Shown: positions 56,023 to 64,000 of the stretch, in pieces
Numbering within the stretch: position 1 is the first letter of the stretch
Layout of the letters: every line of letters begins with the position of its first letter
Position numbers and translations under genes: made by a program
NCBI GenBank assembly: GCA_965204215.1
Contig: CBDBDZ010000014.1
Coordinates: 1,178,001 to 1,242,000, forward strand
DNA from: CBDBDZ01 sp965204215
GTDB taxonomy: Bacteria; Pseudomonadota; Gammaproteobacteria; Pseudomonadales; GM7GCV1
Direction of reading: 5' to 3'
Length of the DNA: 64,000 nucleotides
Notes under the pieces: generated by a model
Database searches by the model: none
Told to the model about the DNA's origin: nothing
The model's input: the letters and a program-made list of their open reading frames with translations, nothing else

Positions 56023-56946
56023 TTGAAAGAAATATTGAAACTATATATACCCCATTATTTTATCACCGTTGCTATTATCTGTCTTGCAGCTTGTGCATCG
56101 AAACCAGAGGAAACCATTGAAGGGCAAGCGGAAGAGTTGTACCAAAAATCAATTGCTTCGCTAGATGCTGGTGCTTATGATAGAGCCATTCGTTTACTGG
56201 AAGCACTAGAGGCGCAATTTCCGTTTGAAGGCTATGCCGACCAGGCACAACTGGAATTAATTTATGCGCATTACAAGGCGCGTAACTATGAAATTGCAAC
56301 GGATATTGCAGAACGCTTTATTCGGCTTCGACCTGACCACCCTAATGTCGACTATGCTTTTTATATGAAAGGTATTGTATCTTTTCACCAGGATTCATCG
56401 TTTTTTGGTCGATTCATAGCGGTCGATAGCACTTTGCGTGACGCAGGAACGGCACGCGATGCCTACGTACATTTTGCTGAATTATTATCGCTTTATCCCA
56501 ATTCCGTCTATGCGGCTGACGTGCAACAGAGGATTATATTTCTGCGTAATTTAATTGCGCGCAGTGAAATTAATGTAGCTAATTATTATTTTGAACGCGG
56601 TGCTTTTTTGGCAGCTACTAACCGTGGCCGCTATGTGATTGAAAACTTTGAAGGTTCGCCAGCTGTACCTGACGGCTTAGCTGTAATGGCTCAAGGCTAT
56701 ACATTATTGGGTTATGAAAAAGAGGCAGATAACGCCATTAAAATATTACGTGAAAATTATCCAGAACATCCTGCGTTAAACTCTAAAGGTGAACTAAAGC
56801 GCCGAAATATTTTGTCAGGAACCCAGCGGTCTTTATTAAATAGAATCAGTTTTGGCTTATTGGGAACGAGATATAACCTGGGCTTTGATACCCGTAAAAT
56901 ATATAATAAACAGTATGGAAAAGTTAAAAGAGCTGCTAAAAGCTGA
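56023..56946 (+). CDS. bamD: Outer-membrane assembly lipoprotein BamD
   Basis: 307 residues from TTG 56023; no ATG fits before the signal peptide. Lipobox CLAACAS (Cys about residue 25) and tetratricopeptide repeats (AYDRAIRLLEALEAQFPFEG, YADQAQLELIYAHYKARNY) mark it as the BAM-complex subunit. The length exceeds E. coli BamD (245) through a longer C-terminal tail rich in Arg and Lys. Confidence 0.92.
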   Translation: MKEILKLYIPHYFITVAIICLAACASKPEETIEGQAEELYQKSIASLDAGAYDRAIRLLEALEAQFPFEGYADQAQLELIYAHYKARNYEIATDIAERFIRLRPDHPNVDYAFYMKGIVSFHQDSSFFGRFIAVDSTLRDAGTARDAYVHFAELLSLYPNSVYAADVQQRIIFLRNLIARSEINVANYYFERGAFLAATNRGRYVIENFEGSPAVPDGLAVMAQGYTLLGYEKEADNAIKILRENYPEHPALNSKGELKRRNILSGTQRSLLNRISFGLLGTRYNLGFDTRKIYNKQYGKVKRAAKS

Positions 56947-56957
56947 TTGACTATAAT

Positions 56958-57040
56958 TTGGGTTGAACCTGAATTAGTGCGCTTTTTACACATTAAGCTC
57001 ATTGCGGTAGGCAGGATGTACAATGGGTTTAAATTGTACC
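56958..57040. repeat. Possible R1-family remnant downstream of bamD
   Basis: GAACCTGAATTAGTGC and then CTCATTGCGGTAGGCAGGATGTACAATGG resembles the right part of R1 (TTGCATAGGCAGAATGCTTAATGCAATGG). Weak similarity, seen by eye only. Lies between the convergent bamD and ribA genes. Confidence 0.3.
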
Positions 57041-57053
57041 AAACTCTCTGGTA

Positions 57054-57665
57054 TCAGATAGTTATTTTATGACCTAGCTTATCTGCCTTGGTTTTTAAAT
57101 AATGACTATTGTATTTGTTTTGCCCTTGTTGGTGAGGAAGACGTTTGGTGACTTTTATTCCAAGTGCCTCAATGGCTTGAACTTTCTTTAAATTATTCGT
57201 CATTAACTCAACCCTGTCGATGTTAAGGTAATCGAACATTGCTTTACAGATAGAGTAGTCTCTGACATCGGCATCAAACCCTAAATGCTCGTTAGCCTCT
57301 ACAGTGTCTGCACCATTGTCTTGTAGCCTGTAAGCTCGCATTTTGTTGGCTAAACCAATGCCTCGACCTTCTTGGCGCAGGTAAAAAATGACTCCTGAAT
57401 GATTATCGGCAATGGACTGATAGGCGAGTTTTAATTGACTACCGCAATCGCAGCGTTGTGAAAACAATGCATCACCAGTCAGGCATTCTGAATGAATGCG
57501 CAATAATACAGGTTTGTGATTTAAGTTATGACCAGAAACTTGAGGAAATTCTTTTGAAGTAATGGCCAAATGACAAAGTTTAGTGGCGCTATCTTCAAAA
57601 GCAAAGAGCTTAAAAATTCCATATTCTGTGGGCAGTCGCGTTTCAGCAACAAACTCAAGCGCCAT
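57054..57665 (-). CDS. ribA: GTP cyclohydrolase II RibA
   Basis: 203 residues. Zinc-binding CLTGDALFSQRCDCGSQL, catalytic FYLRQEGRGIGLANKMRAY, and MTNNLKKVQAIEALGIKV. It opens the imidazole ring of GTP in the first step of riboflavin synthesis. Normal family length; single gene on the minus strand. Confidence 0.95.
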   Translation of the reverse strand: MALEFVAETRLPTEYGIFKLFAFEDSATKLCHLAITSKEFPQVSGHNLNHKPVLLRIHSECLTGDALFSQRCDCGSQLKLAYQSIADNHSGVIFYLRQEGRGIGLANKMRAYRLQDNGADTVEANEHLGFDADVRDYSICKAMFDYLNIDRVELMTNNLKKVQAIEALGIKVTKRLPHQQGQNKYNSHYLKTKADKLGHKITI

Positions 57666-57696
57666 TGAAAAGCGGCTAGTCAGAAATTATTTTGGG

Positions 57697-57760
57697 AGTT
57701 TTGCACAATTACCAGACTCGGAATTACTGTGCTAAAAACATGCTCAAAATACTCATTTTG
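57697..57760. repeat. Partial R2-family repeat (R2c) at the cytochrome c5 end
   Basis: AGTTTTGCACAATTACC.., ACTGTGCTAAAAACATGCTCAAAATACTCATTTT aligns with the reverse complement of R2b. The TGA stop of the cytochrome gene (plus-strand 57753-57755) lies inside it. Confidence 0.55.
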
Positions 57761-58163
57761 ATTGCTCTAATATATAATCGACGACCGCGCGAATGTCATC
57801 GTCGGAACAATCGGTACACAATCCTTTGGCAGGCATGGCGCCTATACCATTGAGAGCATTGCTGTAAAGCGTTTCGATACCTTTGGTTAGACGCTCATTC
57901 CACTGGGCAACATCACCTGATTTTGGTGCGCCACCAACGCCGCTTAAATGACAGGCAGCACAACCTGATTGATAAATACTGACAGCATCGCGAGGAGCAG
58001 ATTCATCAGTTGTTGCTGAAGAGCTAGCGCATTCATCGCCTGCTTTACAAATGGAGCCTACGGGTTGTAGTCGTTCTGCTATAGCATCTTGCAAATTAGA
58101 ATAGGCAGAGATAGAGAATAATACGAATAGTAAGGCAATAGTGACCGAGGCGATAATTTTCAT
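57753..58163 (-). CDS. Cytochrome c5-family protein
   Basis: 136 residues: signal peptide (IIASVTIALLFVLFSISAYS), haem site SGCAACHLSG, axial Met in NGIGAMPAKG, and the extra cysteine pair GLCTDCSDDD typical of the c5 type. A periplasmic electron carrier that would need CcmF for haem attachment. The stop codon falls in repeat R2c. Confidence 0.88.
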   Translation of the reverse strand: MKIIASVTIALLFVLFSISAYSNLQDAIAERLQPVGSICKAGDECASSSATTDESAPRDAVSIYQSGCAACHLSGVGGAPKSGDVAQWNERLTKGIETLYSNALNGIGAMPAKGLCTDCSDDDIRAVVDYILEQSK

Positions 58164-58209
58164 AAATGATGTGTCTTATAAAAAAGGGAGCTGATTTTGC
58201 AGGTGGCGA

Positions 58210-59061
58210 TTATATACGACTCTGTTCAAAAAGCCTAATAGTGACGTCAGATTCAAGCAATTCATGACGTTTCCCATTCTCTGTTTCTAGTACCAGAGAA
58301 CCATTGTCAGTAACATCGATTATAACCCCTTTAAATAGTAATGATTGAGAGCTTTTTCTGTAAATTAAAACAGTTTCGTTTAAAAAAAGAGCTCGCTGTT
58401 TCCACAATTTGATAATAACAGGATGAGTTACCGGGAAAGAGAATTGGGTTAGTATTTCACAAAAGTTATCCAATATTAATGCAATAACATGATTGCGAGA
58501 AATTGTTGTCAGGTTTTCTGGTAAATATGAGTTTAAATCAGTATAAGGTTGGTCGATATCCTCGTCCATATCCTGGACATCAACATTAATACCGCAACCG
58601 ATGATTAAACGGCAGGCATCAGTGGATTCACGGTTTGTTTCAATTAAAATACCACCCACTTTTTTGCCTTTCAAGTAAATATCATTGGGCCACTTGACTT
58701 GTGTTTCAATGCCTGTTTCAGACAATGCTTCACTAATGGCAACTGCAACAGCCAGGCTGGCTAGAGGCAGATTATCCAGCCATTTTGAGAAGTGCCAATT
58801 GATGGACAGCATGATATTTTTGTTAGGGCTGCTGTACCATGCTTTACCTTGTCGACCTTTTCCCGCTGTTTGTTTTTCAGCCATGCAAACCGTCATTGTG
58901 CCTGGAGAGCTTGGGTAATCTGCAATAAATGTATTCGTACTATCAACAGTTTCCAATATAAAGTATTGCTCAATAAGTACTCGGTTTTTTGGGTTAATAT
59001 TAGCTTGAATGGTTTCCCAATTGAGTGAGGTATTATCTTTCAATTGATCGATTAAACCCAA
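58210..59061 (-). CDS. birA: Biotin-protein ligase BirA, without DNA-binding domain
   Basis: 283 residues. Catalytic motifs VDSTNTFIADY, EKQTAGKGRQGKAWYS (biotinyl-AMP loop), VKWPNDIYLKGKKVGGILIE and a C-terminal SH3-like domain. The N-terminal winged helix of E. coli BirA is absent, so it is unlikely to repress biotin genes. No ATG is near; the proposed start TTG 59061 lies inside the left end of repeat M4, with TTG 59043 as an alternative. Confidence 0.9.
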   Translation of the reverse strand: MGLIDQLKDNTSLNWETIQANINPKNRVLIEQYFILETVDSTNTFIADYPSSPGTMTVCMAEKQTAGKGRQGKAWYSSPNKNIMLSINWHFSKWLDNLPLASLAVAVAISEALSETGIETQVKWPNDIYLKGKKVGGILIETNRESTDACRLIIGCGINVDVQDMDEDIDQPYTDLNSYLPENLTTISRNHVIALILDNFCEILTQFSFPVTHPVIIKLWKQRALFLNETVLIYRKSSQSLLFKGVIIDVTDNGSLVLETENGKRHELLESDVTIRLFEQSRI

Positions 59062-59230
59062 TTATGCATTAGCAATCTATTACACACAATAATGACTTCA
59101 AAAACAGGCGCTTGCTCGAAAAATAATACTCACCATAGGGTGGCTATGCCTGCGTTTATTGTTCTTGCGCGAGCAGCTGTTTTCATTGCCATTTTTGTGT
59201 TCATTACGAAGTCTAATGCATAATCTGGGT
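59055..59230. repeat. Palindromic repeat M4 (complete M-family element)
   Basis: 176 bp, TA on both sides, ends AACCCAATTATGCATTAGC.. / ..CTAATGCATAATCTGGGT. Almost the same as M2 over its whole length. It separates birA from the DUF1214 gene and provides the likely TTG start of birA. Confidence 0.85.
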
Positions 59231-59269
59231 TAATTTGTGGTAAAATCGTATTTTTGCAAAAGTCTCAGG

Positions 59270-60319
59270 TTACCATTTTCCCAACTCAATGGTCGGCGTT
59301 TCTGGCGTTTCTTCTGCCAACAGCCAGCGGCAAAAAACGATACCTTCTTTGTAGCCTGCGGTGCTAATCCAGTTTTGCGGCGCTTCACGTTCACTAAGGT
59401 ATATGGTGTAACTGCCATCAGCTTCCGCGGTTGCTGTACCCATATTGATACATACTGGATAGTTTTTAAAATCCATCGATTGCATTAAAAAATTCCAGGT
59501 TTGAAGGCCCCAATAACAGGCTTCTGGCGATGTGAAGTGAATTTTTAAATACTCATTTTTTTCGAGCTTAAAGCGTCCAAAGCAGTATGTATTGTCTACC
59601 GTTCCCCAGCCGCCCTGGTCTTTATCAAATTCAAATGCAGGTAAAAACTGGTTGATGGGAAATGATACAGGCAGTGGAGACACCCAGGTGGTGCATTGAA
59701 AAAAGGTAGTCAAATTGCGAATACGCCTGGCTAATTCTTCATCGCTAAGTGGTAGAGATTTGGGCTGAGGGTTACAATTGCGAATGCTTAATGTCGACTC
59801 TCTGGAATTGAAACGATCGACAAAGTATTCGCGGGTAAATAGCGAGACAGAATCCTCATCCATTTTAAATTCATTTTTACCCTTGGGATTTGAAGTCAGT
59901 TTGATACTAAATTTTCCATCGGCATCAAATTCAATATCGCGGTGGTTGATGTTCAACGATACTCTATCTGCCAATTCACCATTGGGATCTCCGCCGTACA
60001 AACAAAAACTCAAATAGCAACTGTCGAATCGCTGACCCTCAATAATATACTCTTGATTGGCTTGCACTTGGCTAAAATAGTAAACTGAATCAACATTATC
60101 GCCGTAGAGCTTGCGGTTTTCATTGGCTAACAACATAAATTGTGGGCACAATGGATCATTGTGAAAATAGAAGTCAATTGCAGTTTGTATCAGGTGCAAA
60201 ATATGGCTGTAGCCATCAACTTTGCCTTGCGAATCCAAGGCTTTTTCAGGGTCGAGAAAAGTATTATCGGCATCGCGAATAATGTCTAAAAATTGGTGGA
60301 GTGCTGTTTGGCTTTGCAT
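59270..60319 (-). CDS. DUF1214-domain protein
   Basis: 349 residues. The C-terminal part EYLKIHFTSPEACYWGLQTW, then NFLMQSMDF and later SEREAPQNWIST fits the DUF1214/DUF1254 family, whose role is unknown but which is often found near lipid or steroid genes. No signal peptide. It is 12 bases after the sulfotransferase gene, so likely the same operon. Confidence 0.8.
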   Translation of the reverse strand: MQSQTALHQFLDIIRDADNTFLDPEKALDSQGKVDGYSHILHLIQTAIDFYFHNDPLCPQFMLLANENRKLYGDNVDSVYYFSQVQANQEYIIEGQRFDSCYLSFCLYGGDPNGELADRVSLNINHRDIEFDADGKFSIKLTSNPKGKNEFKMDEDSVSLFTREYFVDRFNSRESTLSIRNCNPQPKSLPLSDEELARRIRNLTTFFQCTTWVSPLPVSFPINQFLPAFEFDKDQGGWGTVDNTYCFGRFKLEKNEYLKIHFTSPEACYWGLQTWNFLMQSMDFKNYPVCINMGTATAEADGSYTIYLSEREAPQNWISTAGYKEGIVFCRWLLAEETPETPTIELGKW

Positions 60320-60331
60320 AATTTCTAAAAG

Positions 60332-61585
60332 TTAAGAATTGTTTTTAATTTGTTCTATAAAGGTAATATATTTGGCATAGTGTCGTTTAATGTCACCGTC
60401 GCTGATAGCGAACTGTTTAAGACTGTATTCATGTTTACCGTGCTTGTTCTTGGGTTCGTTCAATAAAAACTGTTTCATATTGACTCGCGTCTGAACAGAT
60501 AAATCCCAGTTGAATCGCTGATAAATTTGCTCGACAACTGACATTTGATTGTTAGCAAAATCGTCGAAAAATAAATCAATAATTTGTGATTCTTTGTCAA
60601 GTTGTTTACGGTCATCCATAAATTTATTGATATAGCGCTCCCAGGTCAACAAGCATTCCTTACCCGTTTTAATCGGGTCTTCGCTATCTGAATAAAGTGT
60701 TCTAACGGAACTCATCAAGCTAGCCGTGGAAGGAATAGTGTTGGATGGATGCCTATGTGTCATAATAATTTTGGCATCGGGGTACACTTCAAAAATCGCG
60801 TCCAAACGCATTAAATGCGCTGGCGTTTTGAGTAACCAGCGCTCACTTACCTTGCCTTTAGATTGCAGATACTGCAAAAAGCGCCTGTGCCAATGCATGC
60901 ATTCAGACTGATTGCAGTCGCTAAATAACCAGCGTTCATATTGGTGTAAGGTATACTGCGCTAAAAACTGGAAACTGCAAAAATTTAAGGCATCAATTCC
61001 TATGCATTCTTGCGGCGCATCGGCTTCCATATAATGTTTTTTCTTAAAGTCTGGGACTAAAGAAAATAATTGACTGAACTCACGGCGCACCACATCCAGT
61101 TGCGGGTTATTCTGATAATTTTCAGGTGGTGGCAATGGATGAGGAATCAAACACTCCCAAGCCAGTGGGCTACGATTGGCGTAATCTTGTGACAATAAGG
61201 CGTGTAATATGGTGGTGCCAGTGCGCGGAAAACCAATGATAATAATAGGTTCTTTAATAGGCGTATCAAAAATATCAGGTTGTTGCTTAAAGATTTTTTC
61301 AATCTGAAAACGCATTCTGGCATTACGATTAATGAGTTGATGCGCGGCAATTCGTCCAAAAGTATTAAGATTACTTTCTTCTTGTAATGAATGTACTAAC
61401 CTTGTCAACCCCTCTTTCATCACAGGATTATCATAGTTAAAGTCGCAAGCGCTGGATGCTTTCGATAATATCGTATCAGCGTTCAGCTTGAAAGGATTAA
61501 TACCCAGTTTGTAGAGAAAGTCTCCAACCGTATTAATGATGTTAAGCGTACTGGTTCTTTGTATGGTAAGCGGTGTACTCTCCAT
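60332..61585 (-). CDS. Sulfotransferase-family protein
   Basis: 417 residues. The PAPS 5'-phosphosulfate loop is IIIIGFPRTGTTILHALLSQ, and the 3'-phosphate site is in AKIIMTHRHPSNTIPSTASL. Between them HYMEADAPQECIGIDALNFC and the KTPAHLMRLDAIF motif match the Sulfotransfer_3 group. Start ATG overlaps the SCP2 stop. The acceptor is unknown; the SCP2 and DUF1214 neighbours suggest a lipid. Confidence 0.85.
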   Translation of the reverse strand: MESTPLTIQRTSTLNIINTVGDFLYKLGINPFKLNADTILSKASSACDFNYDNPVMKEGLTRLVHSLQEESNLNTFGRIAAHQLINRNARMRFQIEKIFKQQPDIFDTPIKEPIIIIGFPRTGTTILHALLSQDYANRSPLAWECLIPHPLPPPENYQNNPQLDVVRREFSQLFSLVPDFKKKHYMEADAPQECIGIDALNFCSFQFLAQYTLHQYERWLFSDCNQSECMHWHRRFLQYLQSKGKVSERWLLKTPAHLMRLDAIFEVYPDAKIIMTHRHPSNTIPSTASLMSSVRTLYSDSEDPIKTGKECLLTWERYINKFMDDRKQLDKESQIIDLFFDDFANNQMSVVEQIYQRFNWDLSVQTRVNMKQFLLNEPKNKHGKHEYSLKQFAISDGDIKRHYAKYITFIEQIKNNS

Positions 61586-61881
61586 TACATTAATTTTTTC
61601 AGTTTAGCCGCTACAGCAATATCGCCTTCCACTTTAATTTTACCAGACATGGTCGCCATAAATGGTTTGATTTCTTTGCGTTGCAGTTTACCATAAGTTT
61701 CCAAACTCATGCGAATGGTACAATCAGCCTCGACATCTTCGGTTGATATCGTATTAGTATCGCCAGTACCATCAATCACGATAAGCTCATCATCAAATAC
61801 AAACTTCAAGCGGCTACCTATGGGTTCAATGGTGGATGACTTGGCATTCAGGTCAGCAACAATTGCTTTCAGTGTAGACAT
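61585..61881 (-). CDS. SCP2 sterol-transfer domain protein
   Basis: 98 residues, a stand-alone SCP2-like lipid-binding domain: VFDDELIVIDGTG ... DVEADCTIRMSLETYGKLQRKE ... PFMATMSGKIKVEGDIAVA. First gene of the SCP2 / sulfotransferase / DUF1214 operon. It would bind a hydrophobic substrate or carry it. Confidence 0.85.
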   Translation of the reverse strand: MSTLKAIVADLNAKSSTIEPIGSRLKFVFDDELIVIDGTGDTNTISTEDVEADCTIRMSLETYGKLQRKEIKPFMATMSGKIKVEGDIAVAAKLKKLM

Positions 61882-61995
61882 AATTCAACTCAAAAATACA
61901 AAAGTTGTATTCTAAGTGATATTTAATAAATTTTGTCCTAAATGGCTGAAAAATCAAAAATTATTGAAATTAAGCTTACACAGATGTTACTGGTT

Positions 61996-62252
61996 CCATT
62001 TAACCTAGATTCCGTAGTTGAACCTGGAATTTACAGTTATTTTCAGGAAATAATGCAAGGCATGGCTTGCAGGTAATGGTTGTAGCCCTTACCAAAAGCC
62101 ATAACGCAGCAGTGTGAACTGAAAAGGGCTGTAAAGCCAGGTAGCGGTTTGTAATTCACTTATGAAGTGAATCGAAGAATAAGCGTTTATCAATAACATT
62201 CAAACTCTTAGAAGTGAAATTAGCGTTCAACTGCGGAATCTAGGTTTAATGG
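61996..62252. repeat. 257-bp element with 28-bp inverted ends
   Basis: CCATTTAACCTAGATTCCGT.. (61996-62023) pairs with 62225-62252 at 26 of 28 positions. Inside are TGCAAG/CTTGCA and AGCCCTT/AAGGGCT stems. No open frame. A MITE-like element of a family not seen elsewhere in the window. The rest of 61882-62395 is AT-rich with no gene I can support. Confidence 0.7.
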
Positions 62253-62395
62253 TACTGTCGGATTAAAATAAAGATTTATGAGGGTAGGTACAATGAATAT
62301 TTATATAAGTTCAGAAGGTATAAAATATTTTTATTAATTATAGTTATCATTATTTTGAACAATAATGTCCTTGCTGTAAAATACGTGTCCCTTTA

Positions 62396-62470
62396 AGACC
62401 AGATTATGTATTAGAAACTTAACTACGCCCAAAAATGATTTCGAAAACATCAGCTGGCTTATATAATACT
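62396..62470. repeat. Truncated M-family repeat (M6) covering the gltB start
   Basis: AGACCAGATTATGTATTAG, then CCCAAAAATGATTTCGAAAACATCAGCTGGCTTATATAATACT. This follows M3 (ATCCAAAAATGACTTCAAGAACATCAGCTTGCTCGAAAAATAATACT) closely. The right half of the element is absent and replaced by the gltB reading frame. Confidence 0.7.
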
Positions 62471-64000
62471 GAAGAATTTAAAGACAACTGTGGTTTTGGG
62501 CTGATAGCCCATATTCATGGAGAAGCAAGTCATCGTTTATTGGAAACAGCTATTGAAGCCTTAACTTGCATGACGCATAGAGGAGGAATAGCAGCAGATG
62601 GAAAAACAGGGGATGGGTGTGGGTTACTAATGCAAAAGCCCGACAGTTTTTTACGTACTATTGCTCGTGAACTTAATATTGATTTGAGGAAAGACTACGC
62701 AGTTGGTTCCATTATGCTGTCTTTAGATGATCAGGAACGAGCCTTGCAAAAATCCATTATTGAACAGGTTATTAACGATTTGGGTATTGCATTGTTGGGT
62801 TGGCGTGAAGTGCCTGTAAATCCAGATTGTTTAGGCTCTATTGCAGCTAAATCATTACCCCATTTTGAGCATTTATTTATCAGCAATAATGCTATTTCAC
62901 TGGAACAGTTCAAGGCTCAGCTATTCGTGTTACGGCGTAAAATAGAGCGCAAGGCTATTGACAGTAGCGTTAAAGAGTCTCTTTATATTACCAGTTTATC
63001 AACAGGGACTATCGTTTACAAAGGGTTAATGATGCCAGCAGATTTGCCTAATTTCTTTCTGGACCTGGCTGATGAACGACTGGAAACAGCAATTTGTGTA
63101 TTTCACCAGCGTTTTTCTACCAATACTTTACCTAAATGGCAATTGGCTCAGCCTTTTAGAATGTTGGCACACAACGGGGAAATTAACACAATTGTAGGCA
63201 ATCGCAATTGGTCTGTTGGGCGTACCAATGCCATGAGCTCAGATCATATTAATCACTCAATTTATTCGATTGATGAAATAACACCAATTGTCAACCACCA
63301 TGGTTCAGACTCATCCAGTCTTGATAATATGTTGGAATACATGGCCGTTGGAGGAGTAAATATGCACCGTGCCATACGTATGTTGGTGCCGCCAGCGTGG
63401 AAAAATATTCCTTCAATTAGCGCCACTCGCAAAGCTTTTTACGAATATAACGCCATGTATATGGAACCTTGGGATGGACCTGCTGGCTTGGTAATGTCTG
63501 ATGGGCGTTATGCAGTTTGTACTTTGGACAGAAATGGCTTGCGACCATCGCGTTGGGTGCAAACTAATGACGATTTTATTACAGTAGCGTCAGAAGTAGG
63601 TGTCTATAGCTACCATCCTAAAGATGTTATTGCCAAGGGCAGGCTAGGACCCGGAGACATTCTTTCAATCGACACTGAGCTGGGTATTGTTCGCAATACT
63701 GAGGAAATTGATAACTGGTTGAGCAGACAAAAACCCTATACTGATTGGATTAAAAACAATTCACAGCGCATAAAAGGGCAAATGGATGATTTGGAAAAAC
63801 ATAACATCATGGATAAATTTGCATTAAGACGTATTCTTAAGCAATTTTTGGTAACTCAAGAAGAATATGTGCAAATAATAGCGCCCATGGCAGAAATGGG
63901 TCAGGAGGCAACGGGCTCAATGGGAGATGATATTCCTATGGCAGTATTATCGCGTCAAAATCGCTCACCATATGATTATTTCAGGCAACAATTCGCGCAG
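62435..64000 (+). CDS. gltB: Glutamate synthase large subunit GltB, 5' part
   Basis: Open from ATG 62435 to the window end (522 codons). The sequence MISKTSAGLYNTEEFKDNCG leads to the nucleophile Cys (residue 19 here) and GFGLIAHIHGEASHRLL. Then ALTCMTHRGGIAADGKTGDG, CVFHQRFSTNTLPKW, MLAHNGEINTIVGN and LDRNGLRPSRWV follow, all of the class II amidotransferase domain. Homologues begin close to GLY.P.EFKDNCGFG, so the first 7-10 codons, which lie in repeat M6, seem to be repeat-derived. It makes glutamate from glutamine and 2-oxoglutarate. Confidence 0.93.
   Translation, partial: MISKTSAGLYNTEEFKDNCGFGLIAHIHGEASHRLLETAIEALTCMTHRGGIAADGKTGDGCGLLMQKPDSFLRTIARELNIDLRKDYAVGSIMLSLDDQERALQKSIIEQVINDLGIALLGWREVPVNPDCLGSIAAKSLPHFEHLFISNNAISLEQFKAQLFVLRRKIERKAIDSSVKESLYITSLSTGTIVYKGLMMPADLPNFFLDLADERLETAICVFHQRFSTNTLPKWQLAQPFRMLAHNGEINTIVGNRNWSVGRTNAMSSDHINHSIYSIDEITPIVNHHGSDSSSLDNMLEYMAVGGVNMHRAIRMLVPPAWKNIPSISATRKAFYEYNAMYMEPWDGPAGLVMSDGRYAVCTLDRNGLRPSRWVQTNDDFITVASEVGVYSYHPKDVIAKGRLGPGDILSIDTELGIVRNTEEIDNWLSRQKPYTDWIKNNSQRIKGQMDDLEKHNIMDKFALRRILKQFLVTQEEYVQIIAPMAEMGQEATGSMGDDIPMAVLSRQNRSPYDYFRQQFAQ

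Noticed and set aside
62280..62395. A signal-peptide-like stretch (IFLLIIVIIILNNNVLA) before repeat M6
   Set aside because: No start codon or gene continues it; AT-rich DNA easily gives such hydrophobic runs.
1..64000. CRISPR array, tRNA or rRNA genes
   Set aside because: No regularly spaced repeats with unique spacers and no cloverleaf or rRNA sequence were recognised; the repeats seen are dispersed palindromes.

Overview
This window comes from an AT-rich Gram-negative bacterium, most probably a gammaproteobacterium. The support is the presence of lpxC, bamD, rluD beside bamD, secDF, ccmF, clpB and the order lpxC / M23 peptidase / secA / argJ / mutT. I cannot name the genus from the sequence alone. 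No rRNA, tRNA or CRISPR array was recognised.

Layout. (1) 1-22285 is housekeeping: the 3' part of a GAPDH gene, secD-secF-typA, clpB on the minus strand, a sulfide-oxidation pair (persulfide-dioxygenase-type MBL enzyme and sulfide:quinone reductase) followed by a KstD/fumarate-reductase-like flavoprotein, two cytochrome c/haem biogenesis genes (ccsA-like and ccmF), then lpxC, an M23 peptidase, secA, argJ, mutT and a small lipoprotein. (2) 22285-50072 is an accessory island crowded with insertion sequences: two IS630, one IS110/IS1111-type, four IS4-type, a tandem IS1380 pair and an IS1634-type element. The genes between them are mostly defence or toxin genes and many are broken: an ApeA-like HEPN gene cut by two IS4 copies, an intact partner gene overlapping its end, hicA-hicB, a 32-codon stub of an AAA_13 (RloC/PrrC-like) ATPase, a DUF6933 gene, two Fic-domain genes, a large repeat-rich lipoprotein cut by the IS110 element, and a remnant of a peptide ABC transporter ATPase. 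(3) 50254-64000 is core-like again: mgsA-mgsB-mgsC-gmaS-type genes (N-methylglutamate / gamma-glutamylmethylamide enzymes, or the glxBCD-glnT relatives), rluD and bamD, ribA, a cytochrome c5, birA, a DUF1214 / sulfotransferase / SCP2 operon, and the 5' part of gltB.

A second layer runs through the whole window: several families of short palindromic, non-coding repeats (called M, R1, R2 and R3 here) sit at gene borders. In several places the repeat supplies the stop codon of a gene, and in gltB it appears to supply the start codon and first codons. M-family elements bound the accessory island on both sides.

The most interesting points are: the HEPN gene plus its coupled zinc-finger-like partner, a candidate two-gene defence system that can be rebuilt exactly by removing two IS elements with 9-bp target duplications; the IS1111-type element, whose 3' non-coding region contains a 9-nt match ending exactly at the insertion point and so a candidate guide RNA; and the repeat-derived start of gltB.
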